64,000 bases of DNA from Paracrocinitomix mangrovi (GTDB taxonomy: Bacteria; Bacteroidota; Bacteroidia; Flavobacteriales_D; Crocinitomicaceae). Location: positions 3,720,001 through 3,784,000 of the forward strand of contig NZ_CP091819.1 in the NCBI RefSeq assembly GCF_019740355.2. The letters run 5' to 3'. The translations under genes were made by a program, and so were the position numbers. This document shows positions 34,610-43,424 of the stretch, one piece after another; positions within the stretch are counted from its first letter, which is position 1, and each line of letters starts with the position of its first letter. The notes under the pieces were generated by a model. The model was not told the origin of the DNA and did no database searches. It saw nothing but the letters and a program-made list of their open reading frames with translations.

Positions 34610-35346
34610 AAGTATGGGTATTCAATTTTAGCTAAAAATAAGCCTTTAGCCGGAACAGATTGACCAGCTTCTGATCTGTTTCTTGAATCCAATACAATTT
34701 GAAACTCTTCCAAACTCATTCTACCTTCGCCAATTTCAATCATGGTTCCTACTATTGCCCGAACCATATTTCTCAAAAAACGATTAGCTGTAATTGAAAA
34801 GATGTACCCTTTTTCAGATTTAATCCAAATAGCATTTTTTATATCGCAAAGGAAATTGGTAACATCCGTTTTTACTTTTGAAAAACACTCAAAATCTTTG
34901 TGCTGGACAAGCATCAAACATGCTTTGTTCATGCTTTCAATATCTAAATCTGGTTTTCTGTACCAGGATATTTCATCAATAAATGGATCTTTAGATTGAT
35001 GGATGAAATAGTGATAAGTTCTGTTAGTAGCATCAAACCTTGCATGTGCTTCTGCTTCAACCTCTAAAATGTCTTGAATAACAATATCCATTGGAAGCAT
35101 GCTGTTCAATTTATAGATCAATTGATCTTTCTCCATTTCAAAAGGCAAGTCACAATGCGCGTAGTATTCAGAAGAGTGAACACCGGTGTCTGTTCTGCCA
35201 CACCCCGTTATTTTAACTTCTTTACCGCCGTTCAGTTTGCCTAAAACACTTTCTATTTCACTTTGTACAGAAGGATGATTTGGTTGAATTTGCCAACCAA
35301 AAAAATTCGTTCCTTTGTATGCAAGCTTTATAAAAATGCGGTTCAT
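34606..35346 (-). CDS. truA: tRNA pseudouridine(38-40) synthase TruA
   Basis: 246 aa. Converts uridines 38-40 of tRNA anticodon stems. Catalytic Asp53 in GCGRTDTGVHS; conserved FDATNRTYHYFI and FLRNMVRAIVGTMIEIG. Divergent from the phosphoesterase gene with 33 bp between starts. Confidence 0.95.
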   Translation of the reverse strand: MNRIFIKLAYKGTNFFGWQIQPNHPSVQSEIESVLGKLNGGKEVKITGCGRTDTGVHSSEYYAHCDLPFEMEKDQLIYKLNSMLPMDIVIQDILEVEAEAHARFDATNRTYHYFIHQSKDPFIDEISWYRKPDLDIESMNKACLMLVQHKDFECFSKVKTDVTNFLCDIKNAIWIKSEKGYIFSITANRFLRNMVRAIVGTMIEIGEGRMSLEEFQIVLDSRNRSEAGQSVPAKGLFLAKIEYPYL

Positions 35347-35353
35347 CTTGCTG

Positions 35354-35361
35354 CAAAATTA
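35354..35361 (-). promoter_or_regulatory. Candidate -7 element for truA
   Basis: TAATTTTG followed by CA on the minus strand, 7 bp before the truA start codon. A TTTG 23 bp further upstream, inside the divergent gene, could be the -33 element. Confidence 0.38.
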
Positions 35362-35379
35362 AAACTTACACTTCGATAA

Positions 35380-35913
35380 ATGCGCAAAATTGGATTATTA
35401 TCAGATACTCATGGATTTTTAGATCCTCGCATCTTTGAATATTTCAAGGATGTGGATGAAATTTGGCATGCCGGAGATGTAGGTAGTATGGAGGTGATTG
35501 AGAAGTTAGAAGCATTTAAGCCGGTTAAAGGGGTTTATGGTAATATTGATGGACATGAGGTAAGAGCGGCCTGGCCCAAAACAAGAAGGTTTTTATGTGA
35601 GAAAATGCATGTTATAATTACCCACATTGGAGGAAAGCCATACGTTTATAGTAAGGATGCTTATGCAGAATTTATTAGAAACAAGCCAGATGTATTTGTG
35701 TGTGGACATTCGCATATTTTATTAGTTCAGTTTGACAAAAAAATCAATGCAATGTGGATAAATCCGGGTGCTTGCGGGTACAAAGGATTTCATAAAGTGA
35801 AAACAATTTTAAGATTTGAGGTCCACGGCAGAGATCTTAAAAATATGGAAGCGATAGAGTTGGGGCCAAGGGTGAAAGGAGATGAAATTATACCCGACGA
35901 ATTTTTTAAATAA
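35380..35913 (+). CDS. YfcE/MJ0936-type metallophosphoesterase
   Basis: 177 aa calcineurin-like phosphoesterase. Metal ligands are visible as LLSDTHG, WHAGDVG, GNIDGHE, ITHIGG and VCGHSH, with NPGACG near the end. Such proteins hydrolyse phosphodiesters in vitro; the physiological substrate is generally unclear. The C-terminal ~40 residues (RFEVHGRDLKN onward) add a short extension. Confidence 0.87.
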   Translation: MRKIGLLSDTHGFLDPRIFEYFKDVDEIWHAGDVGSMEVIEKLEAFKPVKGVYGNIDGHEVRAAWPKTRRFLCEKMHVIITHIGGKPYVYSKDAYAEFIRNKPDVFVCGHSHILLVQFDKKINAMWINPGACGYKGFHKVKTILRFEVHGRDLKNMEAIELGPRVKGDEIIPDEFFK

Positions 35914-35946
35914 TAAACGATATACATTTCCGTTATTGTAGGAGCC

Positions 35947-37011
35947 ATGAAAAAAATAACCTTCTTCATAATGCTGATTTCATCTGTTGCTTTTGGTCAA
36001 CAAGGCGGTTTGTATAGTTATCAGTTTTTAGATCTGGATTTTAATGCCAGGGCAATGGCTTTAGGTGGAGATTTTATTGGTGTAAAAGATGGTGATATTG
36101 ATTTGGCAGTTGCAAATCCTTCTGTGATTTCAGATGATATGCATAATCATCTTTCTTTGAATCACTTTTTTTATCCATCCGGAATAAATTATGGTCAGTT
36201 TGCTTATGGAAGAACCTTTGAAAAGGTGGGGACTTTTGTGGGGCACTTGAGATATGTGGCATACGGAAGTTTTGATAGAATGGATGAACTGGGGATAAAT
36301 CAAGGAACGTTTACTGCTGGTGATTATGCTTTAGGAGTGGGTTATGGAAGAGATTTGAATAAGTACTTTTCAATTGGGGCGAATATGAATTTTATTTTTT
36401 CTCATATGGAGACTTATACCTCTTTTGGTATGGCGGCAGATATTTCTTCAACATTTTATCATCCAGAGGCGAATTTGACAGTTTCTTTGGTAGCCAAAAA
36501 TGTAGGTTATCAGTTTAAAGGATATACCACAAAAAATCACGAACCATTGCCAATTCAGGTATTGGCTGGGGTTTCATATAAATTTCATCACGCACCTTTT
36601 AGGTTGAGTTTGGTTGGTACTGATTTGACTAATTGGGATCTTACTTATAATGATCCTACTTTACAACCAACAATTGATCAATTGACCGGTGATACTATTC
36701 CGGTTCCTAAAGCCAGCTTTGCTCAAAAGGTAGCTTATCACACCAATTTTGGATTAGAGATTGTACCCAAAAGTGAACGTTTCTATTTTAGATTAGGATT
36801 TAACTTTGGTAGAAGAAATGGGCTAGGAGTGGAAAACAGACGTGGAATTGGAGGGTTTAGTACCGGATTTGGAATTAGACTCAAGAAGTTTGCTTTTAAC
36901 TATGGCCTTTCATTTTACTCAGTGGCCGGAGTATCTAATTCTTTTGGTATTACCACTAATATTAATGAGTGGAAAAAGTCCAAGAAGAAAGTCCAATCCA
37001 CAGATAATTGA
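35947..37011 (+). CDS. porQ: Type IX secretion protein PorQ
   Basis: 354 aa outer-membrane beta-barrel of the PorQ family (PorV-like). Signal peptide MKKITFFIMLISSVAFGQQGG, then the family hallmark FLDLDFNARAMALGGDFIGV and ANPSVISDDMHNHLSLNH. PorQ works with the T9SS attachment complex that finishes cargo carrying the sorting domains seen elsewhere in this window. Start ATG is followed directly by the signal sequence. Confidence 0.85.
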   Translation: MKKITFFIMLISSVAFGQQGGLYSYQFLDLDFNARAMALGGDFIGVKDGDIDLAVANPSVISDDMHNHLSLNHFFYPSGINYGQFAYGRTFEKVGTFVGHLRYVAYGSFDRMDELGINQGTFTAGDYALGVGYGRDLNKYFSIGANMNFIFSHMETYTSFGMAADISSTFYHPEANLTVSLVAKNVGYQFKGYTTKNHEPLPIQVLAGVSYKFHHAPFRLSLVGTDLTNWDLTYNDPTLQPTIDQLTGDTIPVPKASFAQKVAYHTNFGLEIVPKSERFYFRLGFNFGRRNGLGVENRRGIGGFSTGFGIRLKKFAFNYGLSFYSVAGVSNSFGITTNINEWKKSKKKVQSTDN

Positions 37012-37084
37012 TGTAACTTAATGATGCCAAAACAGGTAAAATGTATCGTTGATTTTCGGTACAATACTTGATTATTAAGTTTCT

Positions 37085-37954
37085 GTGAGATATCTATTAT
37101 TACATACTATCTTGTTTTTAACAACTGTATCTTTTAGTCAAAGACATAGTTTAGAAGGTGTTTGGCAAGGTTTGTCAGCCACTCAAATGCAATCAAACAA
37201 GCAGGGAACTGCCACCTGGATGGAGTTTAATATTGATTATAAATCTGGTGATTTTACCGGTTTTTCTAGATATGAGATTCCTTACAAGGAGTACTATGCA
37301 TTCAAAAAATTAAAAGGTACAGCAACCAGTGATTCAACGCTAAAGTTTGAGGAGTACGTAGTAGAAAAGAAAGAAGAATCCAGTTTTTATGTTTGGTGTC
37401 TTAACAAAGGGGAGTTGAAGTATAATGCGCAGAATGGTTATCTAGAAGGGACTTATGAATCCACTGATTGCAGACAAAGAGGAAGGTTTATTCTGTATCG
37501 TTCCAGATATGAAATAAGCAAAACTGATACTAATACCCTGTATCATTCCTGGTTTGATAATTTTATTGGTGATTTAAAAAGAGGATGGAAGGCTTATTAT
37601 GTAAGAGATGCGGAAATGCGCAACTTTGAAATGTTGCCGGTATTGTTTGATCATGACAAAGACAGTTTAAAACCGGAGTTCCATTCCTATTTAGATCAAA
37701 TGGTGAAAATTGTGAAATCACATTCAGATTTACGTATTAAAATTATTGGCCACACTGATTCAAACGGAACAGATGAATATAATGTTGACCTCTCGCAAAG
37801 AAGAGCAGATACTGTAAAAGCATATTTAGTAGCTGCAGGCTTAAAACCTGATAGAGTTGTAATAGAATTCAGAGGTGAAAGTGATCCTAGAACATCTAAT
37901 GCCACTGCTTACGGTAAAAGTTTGAATAGAAGAGTAGATTTTGAATTTATTTAG
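37085..37954 (+). CDS. OmpA-family protein
   Basis: 289 aa, GTG start followed by a signal peptide (RYLLLHTILFLTTVSFSQ). Residues ~22-160 form an unassigned beta-rich domain with two Cys (WCLNKGEL, STDCRQRGRF). Residues ~185-289 are an OmpA-like peptidoglycan-binding domain (IKIIGHTDSNGTDEYNVDL, SQRRADTVKAYLVAAG, SLNRRVDFEF). The stop overlaps the convergent menF stop. Envelope anchoring is the likely role. Confidence 0.82.
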   Translation: MRYLLLHTILFLTTVSFSQRHSLEGVWQGLSATQMQSNKQGTATWMEFNIDYKSGDFTGFSRYEIPYKEYYAFKKLKGTATSDSTLKFEEYVVEKKEESSFYVWCLNKGELKYNAQNGYLEGTYESTDCRQRGRFILYRSRYEISKTDTNTLYHSWFDNFIGDLKRGWKAYYVRDAEMRNFEMLPVLFDHDKDSLKPEFHSYLDQMVKIVKSHSDLRIKIIGHTDSNGTDEYNVDLSQRRADTVKAYLVAAGLKPDRVVIEFRGESDPRTSNATAYGKSLNRRVDFEFI

Positions 37955-38922
37955 GAGATAAATCTTTCCAACGTACTAGCTTTTCTTTCTGTTTCATCCC
38001 ACTCACGGTTAATATCACTATCCTTAGTCATGCCGCCTCCAACATATAAAGTTGCTTGGTTTTTGTGCAGTTGCATGCATCTGAGATTTACAAAACATTT
38101 TTTGAACTCATCTGTAAACACCCCAATGTATCCCGTATACAGAAATCTCTTGTAAGCTTCTACTTCTTGAATTAATTCCATACTTTTTTTGGTTGGAATT
38201 CCGCAAATTGCAGGAGTAGGATGTAAGGATTCAATCATTTTACGCCAGGATTCTCTTGACATCATTTCTGCAGAAATCTCAGATTTTAAATGTTCAATTG
38301 GGCCTGCTGAAATATTTTTCGGTCCTTCAATATTGATGTTTCTGCAGTGCATTTCTCTGAACTTATCTTCAATATATCTGGTAACATAAAGCTGTTCCTG
38401 AATTTCTTTATTTGTCCACTTTTCTTCTGCTTTTTTTGTTCCGGCTAGTGAAACTGCTTTGATGTTATTGTCTTCTATTTCACAAAGTAGTTCAGGACTA
38501 GCGCCCATCCAAACCCCTGTTTCCTCAGAAGATAAAATGTAATTGAAAGTGTTGAGATAAGCTTTGCAAATTGATTTATATGTTTCTATAATATCAATTT
38601 TTGTGTCTACTACTTTTGTTTTGCTGTAAACCACCTTGTCAAACCTTCCAGATTTAAGCTCTGCCAGCAATTTATTAAAACCTATTTCATAGTTTTCAAA
38701 AGTTAATGTTTTATCATGAGGATCTTTAAAGTAAAATTCAAATTCTTTCTCACTGCAAGGTTCAATGTTTTCAATTTGATAGATGTTTTCACTTCTGAAA
38801 TCACTAATCACAATTCCCCTTCCTAATACATCAACAATAGACGATCTTTTAGTGATGGTTCCTTTTAAGAAGTGAATATCACTTTCGTGAGGCAGTCGAT
38901 ATGCAAAATAGGTATAGCTCAT
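37951..38922 (-). CDS. menF: Isochorismate synthase MenF
   Basis: 323 aa from ATG 38922, which overlaps the menI stop (TAATG). Converts chorismate to isochorismate, the entry to menaquinone synthesis. Chorismate-binding motifs: KVVYSKTKVV, AVSLAGTKK, HPTPAICGIP, YTGYIGVF, LRCMQL and YVGGGMTKDSD. Shorter than E. coli MenF (431 aa) through a reduced N-terminal half, as in other Bacteroidota. Grouping with MenI supports menaquinone rather than siderophore use. Confidence 0.88.
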   Translation of the reverse strand: MSYTYFAYRLPHESDIHFLKGTITKRSSIVDVLGRGIVISDFRSENIYQIENIEPCSEKEFEFYFKDPHDKTLTFENYEIGFNKLLAELKSGRFDKVVYSKTKVVDTKIDIIETYKSICKAYLNTFNYILSSEETGVWMGASPELLCEIEDNNIKAVSLAGTKKAEEKWTNKEIQEQLYVTRYIEDKFREMHCRNINIEGPKNISAGPIEHLKSEISAEMMSRESWRKMIESLHPTPAICGIPTKKSMELIQEVEAYKRFLYTGYIGVFTDEFKKCFVNLRCMQLHKNQATLYVGGGMTKDSDINREWDETERKASTLERFIS

Positions 38923-39341
38923 TATGCCAAAGGAGTAACCATTACGGTTAACCTTCCGGTACAAATTAATTTGTCTTCTTCATCCTTTATATCACATTGC
39001 CAGACGTGTGTTTTTCTGCCGCAATGAATGATCTTAGCATAACCGGTAACTATGCCATCTCTTTTTGCTCTTAAATGATTGGCATTTATTTCAAGGCCAA
39101 CTACACCATATTTACTTTTGTCAACGATTAAATAGGAACCAAATGATCCTAATGATTCAATAAGTGCAGCTGATGCACCTCCGTGCAAAAGACCTGCCGG
39201 TTGGTGAGTTCTATTGTTTACAGGCATTGTTGCGATAATATAATCACTGCCTAGTTCAGTAATTCGCATCCCAAGCCATTCCATCATGGTGTTTTTGCTT
39301 GCTGCATTAACCTTGTCTAAGGGTAAATTTGGATCTATCAT
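38922..39341 (-). CDS. menI: Hotdog thioesterase, probable DHNA-CoA hydrolase MenI
   Basis: 139 aa hotdog-fold thioesterase closely resembling E. coli MenI/YdiI: MPVNNRTHQPAGLLHGGASA, catalytic Glu in LIESLGSFGSY, and VVGLEINANHLRAKRDGIV. Hydrolyses 1,4-dihydroxy-2-naphthoyl-CoA in menaquinone synthesis. The call rests on these motifs plus coupling to menF; a generic PaaI-type thioesterase is the alternative. Confidence 0.85.
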   Translation of the reverse strand: MIDPNLPLDKVNAASKNTMMEWLGMRITELGSDYIIATMPVNNRTHQPAGLLHGGASAALIESLGSFGSYLIVDKSKYGVVGLEINANHLRAKRDGIVTGYAKIIHCGRKTHVWQCDIKDEEDKLICTGRLTVMVTPLA

Positions 39342-39343
39342 TT

Positions 39344-40420
39344 TTATTTAGGTGCTATTCGGTACATTATTATTGCTGCAATACCAAACAGAATATTGGG
39401 GATCCAAACGGCTAAAAAAGGAGTGAATCCTACTTTTATTGCAGCTACTGTTGTCAATTGCATGCTGAATATATATGCTACGGCAAATGCAAAGCCAATA
39501 GCAATATTTACTCCTAATCCTCCCCGTGGTTTTCTGCTTGATACAGATACGCCTATTAAGGTAAGAATAAATATGGCAAATGGATTGGACCAACGCTTGT
39601 ACTTTTCTATCAAATAATAAGGTACTTTTTCAGAACCCTTGGCTTGTTCTCTTTCAATGAATTCTTCTAATTCAGTATAATTCATTGATTCTATCACATT
39701 TGATTTAAATACTACATCTCCAATACTGAATTCTAAAACAGTATCAACGTTGAATCCATATGAAATGTCGTCATGAAAATTGCTAAACCTCCTCAATTCA
39801 AATTTGTCAAAATGCCAGTCGTTGGTTAAACTGTCACCAAATGCCAAAGGTGATTTCATGGTGTATTCTAAAGAGTCTCCATTGAATTTATCTAACCTAA
39901 AGTTTCTAATTTCTTCAGTAGTTGCATTGTACAAGCCAAAATAGAGAATTTGATCTTTAGTTACTTGAGAGCGAACATTGAGGCGGGCGCTAAAGTCTCT
40001 GTAGTACATTGTTTCAAAACGCAAGCGTTTTTCATTGGATCCGGGTAAAACAAAATTGGTCATCAAGATGGTGAAAACTACCAAAATTGCCGAGGATATA
40101 AAGTAGGGTCTTAAAAACCTATTGAAGCTAATCCCTGCACTTAAAATGGGTACAATTTCAGAGTTGTTTGTCATTTTTGAAGTGAACCAAATGACTGAAA
40201 TGAAGTTGATCAGATATATAAACTGAAAACCGTAAAAAATAAAAAAGTTGGAGTAGTAGGTAAAAATTATTTCGTTCCAAGGAGCTCCGGCTGCGATAAA
40301 GTCGTTTAACTTTTCAGATAAATCAAAAACCATACTGATTGACATCAGTAAGATCATAATGAAAATGAAAGTTCCAAGAAACTTTCCAATAATGTATTTA
40401 TCCAGTTTTGTTATTATCAC
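39344..40420 (-). CDS. LptF/LptG-family LPS export permease
   Basis: 358 aa YjgP/YjgQ family. GTG start overlaps the tgt stop (GTGA). Three N-terminal helices (GTFIFIMILLMSISMVF, FFIFYGFQFIYLINFIS, ILVVFTILMTNFVLP), a periplasmic beta-jellyroll, then three C-terminal helices. The protein forms the membrane part of the LptBFG transporter extracting lipopolysaccharide. F versus G cannot be settled from one gene; the partner is elsewhere. Confidence 0.87.
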   Translation of the reverse strand: MIITKLDKYIIGKFLGTFIFIMILLMSISMVFDLSEKLNDFIAAGAPWNEIIFTYYSNFFIFYGFQFIYLINFISVIWFTSKMTNNSEIVPILSAGISFNRFLRPYFISSAILVVFTILMTNFVLPGSNEKRLRFETMYYRDFSARLNVRSQVTKDQILYFGLYNATTEEIRNFRLDKFNGDSLEYTMKSPLAFGDSLTNDWHFDKFELRRFSNFHDDISYGFNVDTVLEFSIGDVVFKSNVIESMNYTELEEFIEREQAKGSEKVPYYLIEKYKRWSNPFAIFILTLIGVSVSSRKPRGGLGVNIAIGFAFAVAYIFSMQLTTVAAIKVGFTPFLAVWIPNILFGIAAIIMYRIAPK

Positions 40421-41547
40421 AACTTGCTTCCTAATTTCGGAACCATTTCATCTTTCCACGCTCTAAACGTACCATTTTCAATTTGATTGCGTGCCTCATC
40501 AACTAACCATAAGTAAAAAGCTAAATTGTGAATACTTGCTATTTGCATTCCCAAGGCTTCCTTGGAATGGAAAAGATGGCGTACATAGGCTTTTGAGTAG
40601 AAGCTGTCTACATAAGAAGTTCCGTCCGGGTCGAGTGGAGAAAAATCTTTTTTCCATTTAGCATTTTTAATGTTGATGATCCCATTTTTGGTAAACAACA
40701 TTCCATGACGGGCATTTCTTGTTGGCATCACACAATCAAACATATCAACACCTAAAGCGATACATTCTAATATATTAACCGGGGTTCCAACACCCATTAA
40801 GTATCTTGGTTTGTCTTCCGGTAATATGCTACACACCAGCTCAGTCATTGCATAAAGATCTTCGTCCGGTTCACCAACTGATAATCCACCTATGGCATTT
40901 CCTTCTGCCCCGGCTGCAGCAATTGTTTCAGCACTTTCAATTCTTAAATCTTTATAGGTACTTCCTTGTACAATTGGGAATAATGTCTGGTTGTATCCGT
41001 ATAACCCTTCGGTTTCATTCATTCTTTTTATACAACGATCCAGCCAGCGGTGGGTCATGCGCATTGATTCTTTTGCATAATTGTATTCGCACGGAAAAGG
41101 TGTGCATTCATCAAATGCCATAATGATATCTGCACCAATTACTCTTTGAATGTCAATGGCTTTTTCTGGAGAGAAAAAGTGCATGCTTCCATCAATGTGT
41201 GATCTAAAGTTTACTCCTTCTTCTTCAATCTTATTAGTGTTAGATAATGAATAAACCTGATAACCTCCAGAGTCAGTTAAAATAGGTTTGTCCCAGCCGT
41301 TAAATTTATGTAAACCACCTGCCGCTTCTATTACTTCAAGCCCGGGACGTAAATACAGATGATAGGTGTTTCCAAGGATTATTTGTGCTTTAATATCTTC
41401 TTTCAATTCATGTTGATGAACAGCTTTAACAGTTCCAGCTGTTCCTACAGGCATAAAAATCGGAGTTTTAATTTCGCCGTGATCCGTTGTTATTACTCCG
41501 GTTCGGGCTTTAGTATGTGTGTCTTTATGTGATAGAATAAAATCCAT
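40417..41547 (-). CDS. tgt: Queuine tRNA-ribosyltransferase without zinc cysteines
   Basis: 376 aa from ATG 41547 (MDFILSHKDTHTKARTG); a longer open frame exists upstream but reads into the divergent gene. Exchanges guanine-34 of GUN anticodon tRNAs for a queuosine precursor. Active-site motifs ILTDSGGYQVYS and MFDCVMPTRNARHGM are intact. The usual zinc site CxCxxC...H is not: the segment reads DPDGTSYVDSFYSKAY, retaining only the His (ASIHN). I recall the same replacement in other Bacteroidota Tgt proteins. First gene of tgt-lptF-menI-menF. Confidence 0.93.
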   Translation of the reverse strand: MDFILSHKDTHTKARTGVITTDHGEIKTPIFMPVGTAGTVKAVHQHELKEDIKAQIILGNTYHLYLRPGLEVIEAAGGLHKFNGWDKPILTDSGGYQVYSLSNTNKIEEEGVNFRSHIDGSMHFFSPEKAIDIQRVIGADIIMAFDECTPFPCEYNYAKESMRMTHRWLDRCIKRMNETEGLYGYNQTLFPIVQGSTYKDLRIESAETIAAAGAEGNAIGGLSVGEPDEDLYAMTELVCSILPEDKPRYLMGVGTPVNILECIALGVDMFDCVMPTRNARHGMLFTKNGIINIKNAKWKKDFSPLDPDGTSYVDSFYSKAYVRHLFHSKEALGMQIASIHNLAFYLWLVDEARNQIENGTFRAWKDEMVPKLGSKL

Positions 41548-41616
41548 TTTGTTGATAAAAATCGAGTGGACAAATATAGTGCTTATGAATACTTCTGAAA
41601 TTAGCGAAAAGGTTAA

Positions 41617-42744
41617 ATGAACTACTTTCCTGAAATAAAGTTTGATACAATCGGAATTATATTCCTGATTTTCTGCTTGTCCGTTCTTGTACAACTGGTC
41701 TACTTGATCGTGTATAATCTGCGTTTGTTGATACATAAGCCTGCAGAAAAACCGGTTAATCATCCTGGTGTAAGTATTATTATTTGCTCACGAAATGAAG
41801 AAGAAAATTTATATAAGAATCTTCCAAAAATCCTGAATCAAGATTATCCAAAGTTTGAGGTGATTGTCGTAATTGATCAAACAGTTGATGATTCAAAGCA
41901 TATAATAAATGCTTACAGTAAAGAATTTCCTCAGCTCAGATATATTGAAATGGAGCGCAATCAGCATAGGAAGTTTGGTAAAAAAATTCCTTTAACTGTA
42001 GGGATAAAAGGTGCAAAGTACGAGCATGTGCTGTTGACGGATGCCGATTGTTTTCCTGCGACGGATCAATGGATAAAGTTGATGATGTCTAATTACACTG
42101 AGGAAAAAGATATTGTAATAGGTTACGGTCCGTACGAAAGAAAAAAAGGATTACTCAATAAATTTATTCGATTTGATACTACTCAAATTGCTGCTACTTA
42201 TTTAGGTTTTGCCAAAAACAGGAGACCTTATATGGCTGTCGGCAGAAATATGAGTTATAAAGTTGAAAAATGGAGAGAAGTAGATGGGTTTAAAAGCCAT
42301 TATCACGTCCAATCAGGAGATGATGATTTATTTATGCAGGATGCGGCTAAACGAAAAAATACGGCCATTGAAATTGATAAGAAAAGTTGGGTTTATTCAC
42401 ATCCTAAAACCAGCTGGAAAGACTGGGTAGCGCAAAAGCAAAGACATTATACGACTGCATCAAAATACAGGTTTATTAACAAAGTGTTTTTAGGAATATT
42501 CCCTTTCTCCATGATTTTGATGTTTGTTTCTTTAGTTCTTTTACTAATTAATTACGAGTGGTGGTTATTTGTTTTGTCGCTATTTGCGTTGAGGTTAATA
42601 ACCTATTGGATTATAAGTGGTCTGTTATTTAGAAAGTTGGGGCAAAAAGACTTAAGTTGGCTGTTCCCGATTTTTGAAATAGGACACTTTATCATTATAC
42701 CATTCATTTATTATTCAACCGATAGACGACCGGATAAATGGTGA
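41617..42744 (+). CDS. Membrane glycosyltransferase, family 2
   Basis: 375 aa. N-terminal helix (IGIIFLIFCLSVLVQLVYLI), GT-A domain with HPGVSIIICSRNEEENL, the DxD-type LLTDADCFPA and a GDDDLFMQDAA substrate motif, QKQRHYTTA (QxxRW-like), then two or three C-terminal helices. It probably builds an envelope or extracellular glycan; acceptor unknown. The stop overlaps the sigma-factor start. Confidence 0.86.
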   Translation: MNYFPEIKFDTIGIIFLIFCLSVLVQLVYLIVYNLRLLIHKPAEKPVNHPGVSIIICSRNEEENLYKNLPKILNQDYPKFEVIVVIDQTVDDSKHIINAYSKEFPQLRYIEMERNQHRKFGKKIPLTVGIKGAKYEHVLLTDADCFPATDQWIKLMMSNYTEEKDIVIGYGPYERKKGLLNKFIRFDTTQIAATYLGFAKNRRPYMAVGRNMSYKVEKWREVDGFKSHYHVQSGDDDLFMQDAAKRKNTAIEIDKKSWVYSHPKTSWKDWVAQKQRHYTTASKYRFINKVFLGIFPFSMILMFVSLVLLLINYEWWLFVLSLFALRLITYWIISGLLFRKLGQKDLSWLFPIFEIGHFIIIPFIYYSTDRRPDKW

Positions 42745-43352
42745 CAGACTCAAACGGAAATAACTTATCAGACAAAGGGAAGCGTGATTTGGCCCTGGTA
42801 CAAAAAGCCTTAAATGGTGATCAATTGGCTTATGCTGATTTGATGGAAATGTACAGAGAGTCAATTTACTTTATGATGCTTAAAATGGTGCGAACTGAAG
42901 ATGACGCCGAAGATTTAACAATTGAGGCTTTTGGTAAAGCATTTAATAGACTTCATCAATATTCCCCTTCATTTGCTTTTTCTACCTGGTTATTTAAGAT
43001 TGCCTCTAATAATGCAATTGATCACATCCGTAAAAAACGAATTAAGGTCACTTCTATGGATTCTGCCTATACCAATGATGAAGGTGAAAGCATGGGAATT
43101 GATGTGAAAAGTGGAGAGAAAAATCCTGCTGAGGAAACCATTCATACTCAAAAGGTGGAGGTGATGAGAGAGATAGTTAAGAAGTTGAAACCGCGTTACC
43201 GTGATTTGATTGAGAAAAGATATTTTCAAGAGTTGTCTTACGAAGAAATAGCTGAAGAGATGAACTTGCCTTTAGGAACAGTTAAAGCACAATTGTTTAG
43301 AGCAAGAGCATTTTTGGCTGATATGATGAAGAATACAAAGGACATCATCTAA
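42738..43352 (+). CDS. ECF-type sigma-70 factor
   Basis: 204 aa. Region 2 (LMEMYRESIYFMMLKMVRTE, DLTIEAFGKAF, STWLFKIASNNAIDHIRKKR) and region 4 (LKPRYRDLIEKRYFQELSYE, EIAEEMNLPLGTVKAQLFRA) are complete. It begins 7 bp inside the glycosyltransferase gene. No anti-sigma gene adjoins, so it is probably controlled by expression or by an unlinked factor. Confidence 0.9.
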   Translation: MVTDSNGNNLSDKGKRDLALVQKALNGDQLAYADLMEMYRESIYFMMLKMVRTEDDAEDLTIEAFGKAFNRLHQYSPSFAFSTWLFKIASNNAIDHIRKKRIKVTSMDSAYTNDEGESMGIDVKSGEKNPAEETIHTQKVEVMREIVKKLKPRYRDLIEKRYFQELSYEEIAEEMNLPLGTVKAQLFRARAFLADMMKNTKDII

Positions 43353-43383
43353 TTCTTACAGTTTATATCATTTGATTTATTGA

Positions 43384-43391
43384 TACCTTTG
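43384..43391 (+). promoter_or_regulatory. Candidate -7 element for rsmG
   Basis: TACCTTTG matches TAnnTTTG and ends 33 bp before the chosen rsmG ATG. No clear -33 TTTG at standard spacing. Confidence 0.35.
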
Positions 43392-43424
43392 CTCGCGTAC
43401 AATCGCAAGTTATTTTTGTTACCT

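Noticed and set aside
41548-41763. Extended N-terminus of Tgt
   Set aside because: The 72 extra residues run into the divergent glycosyltransferase gene, and the family start motif is at 41547.
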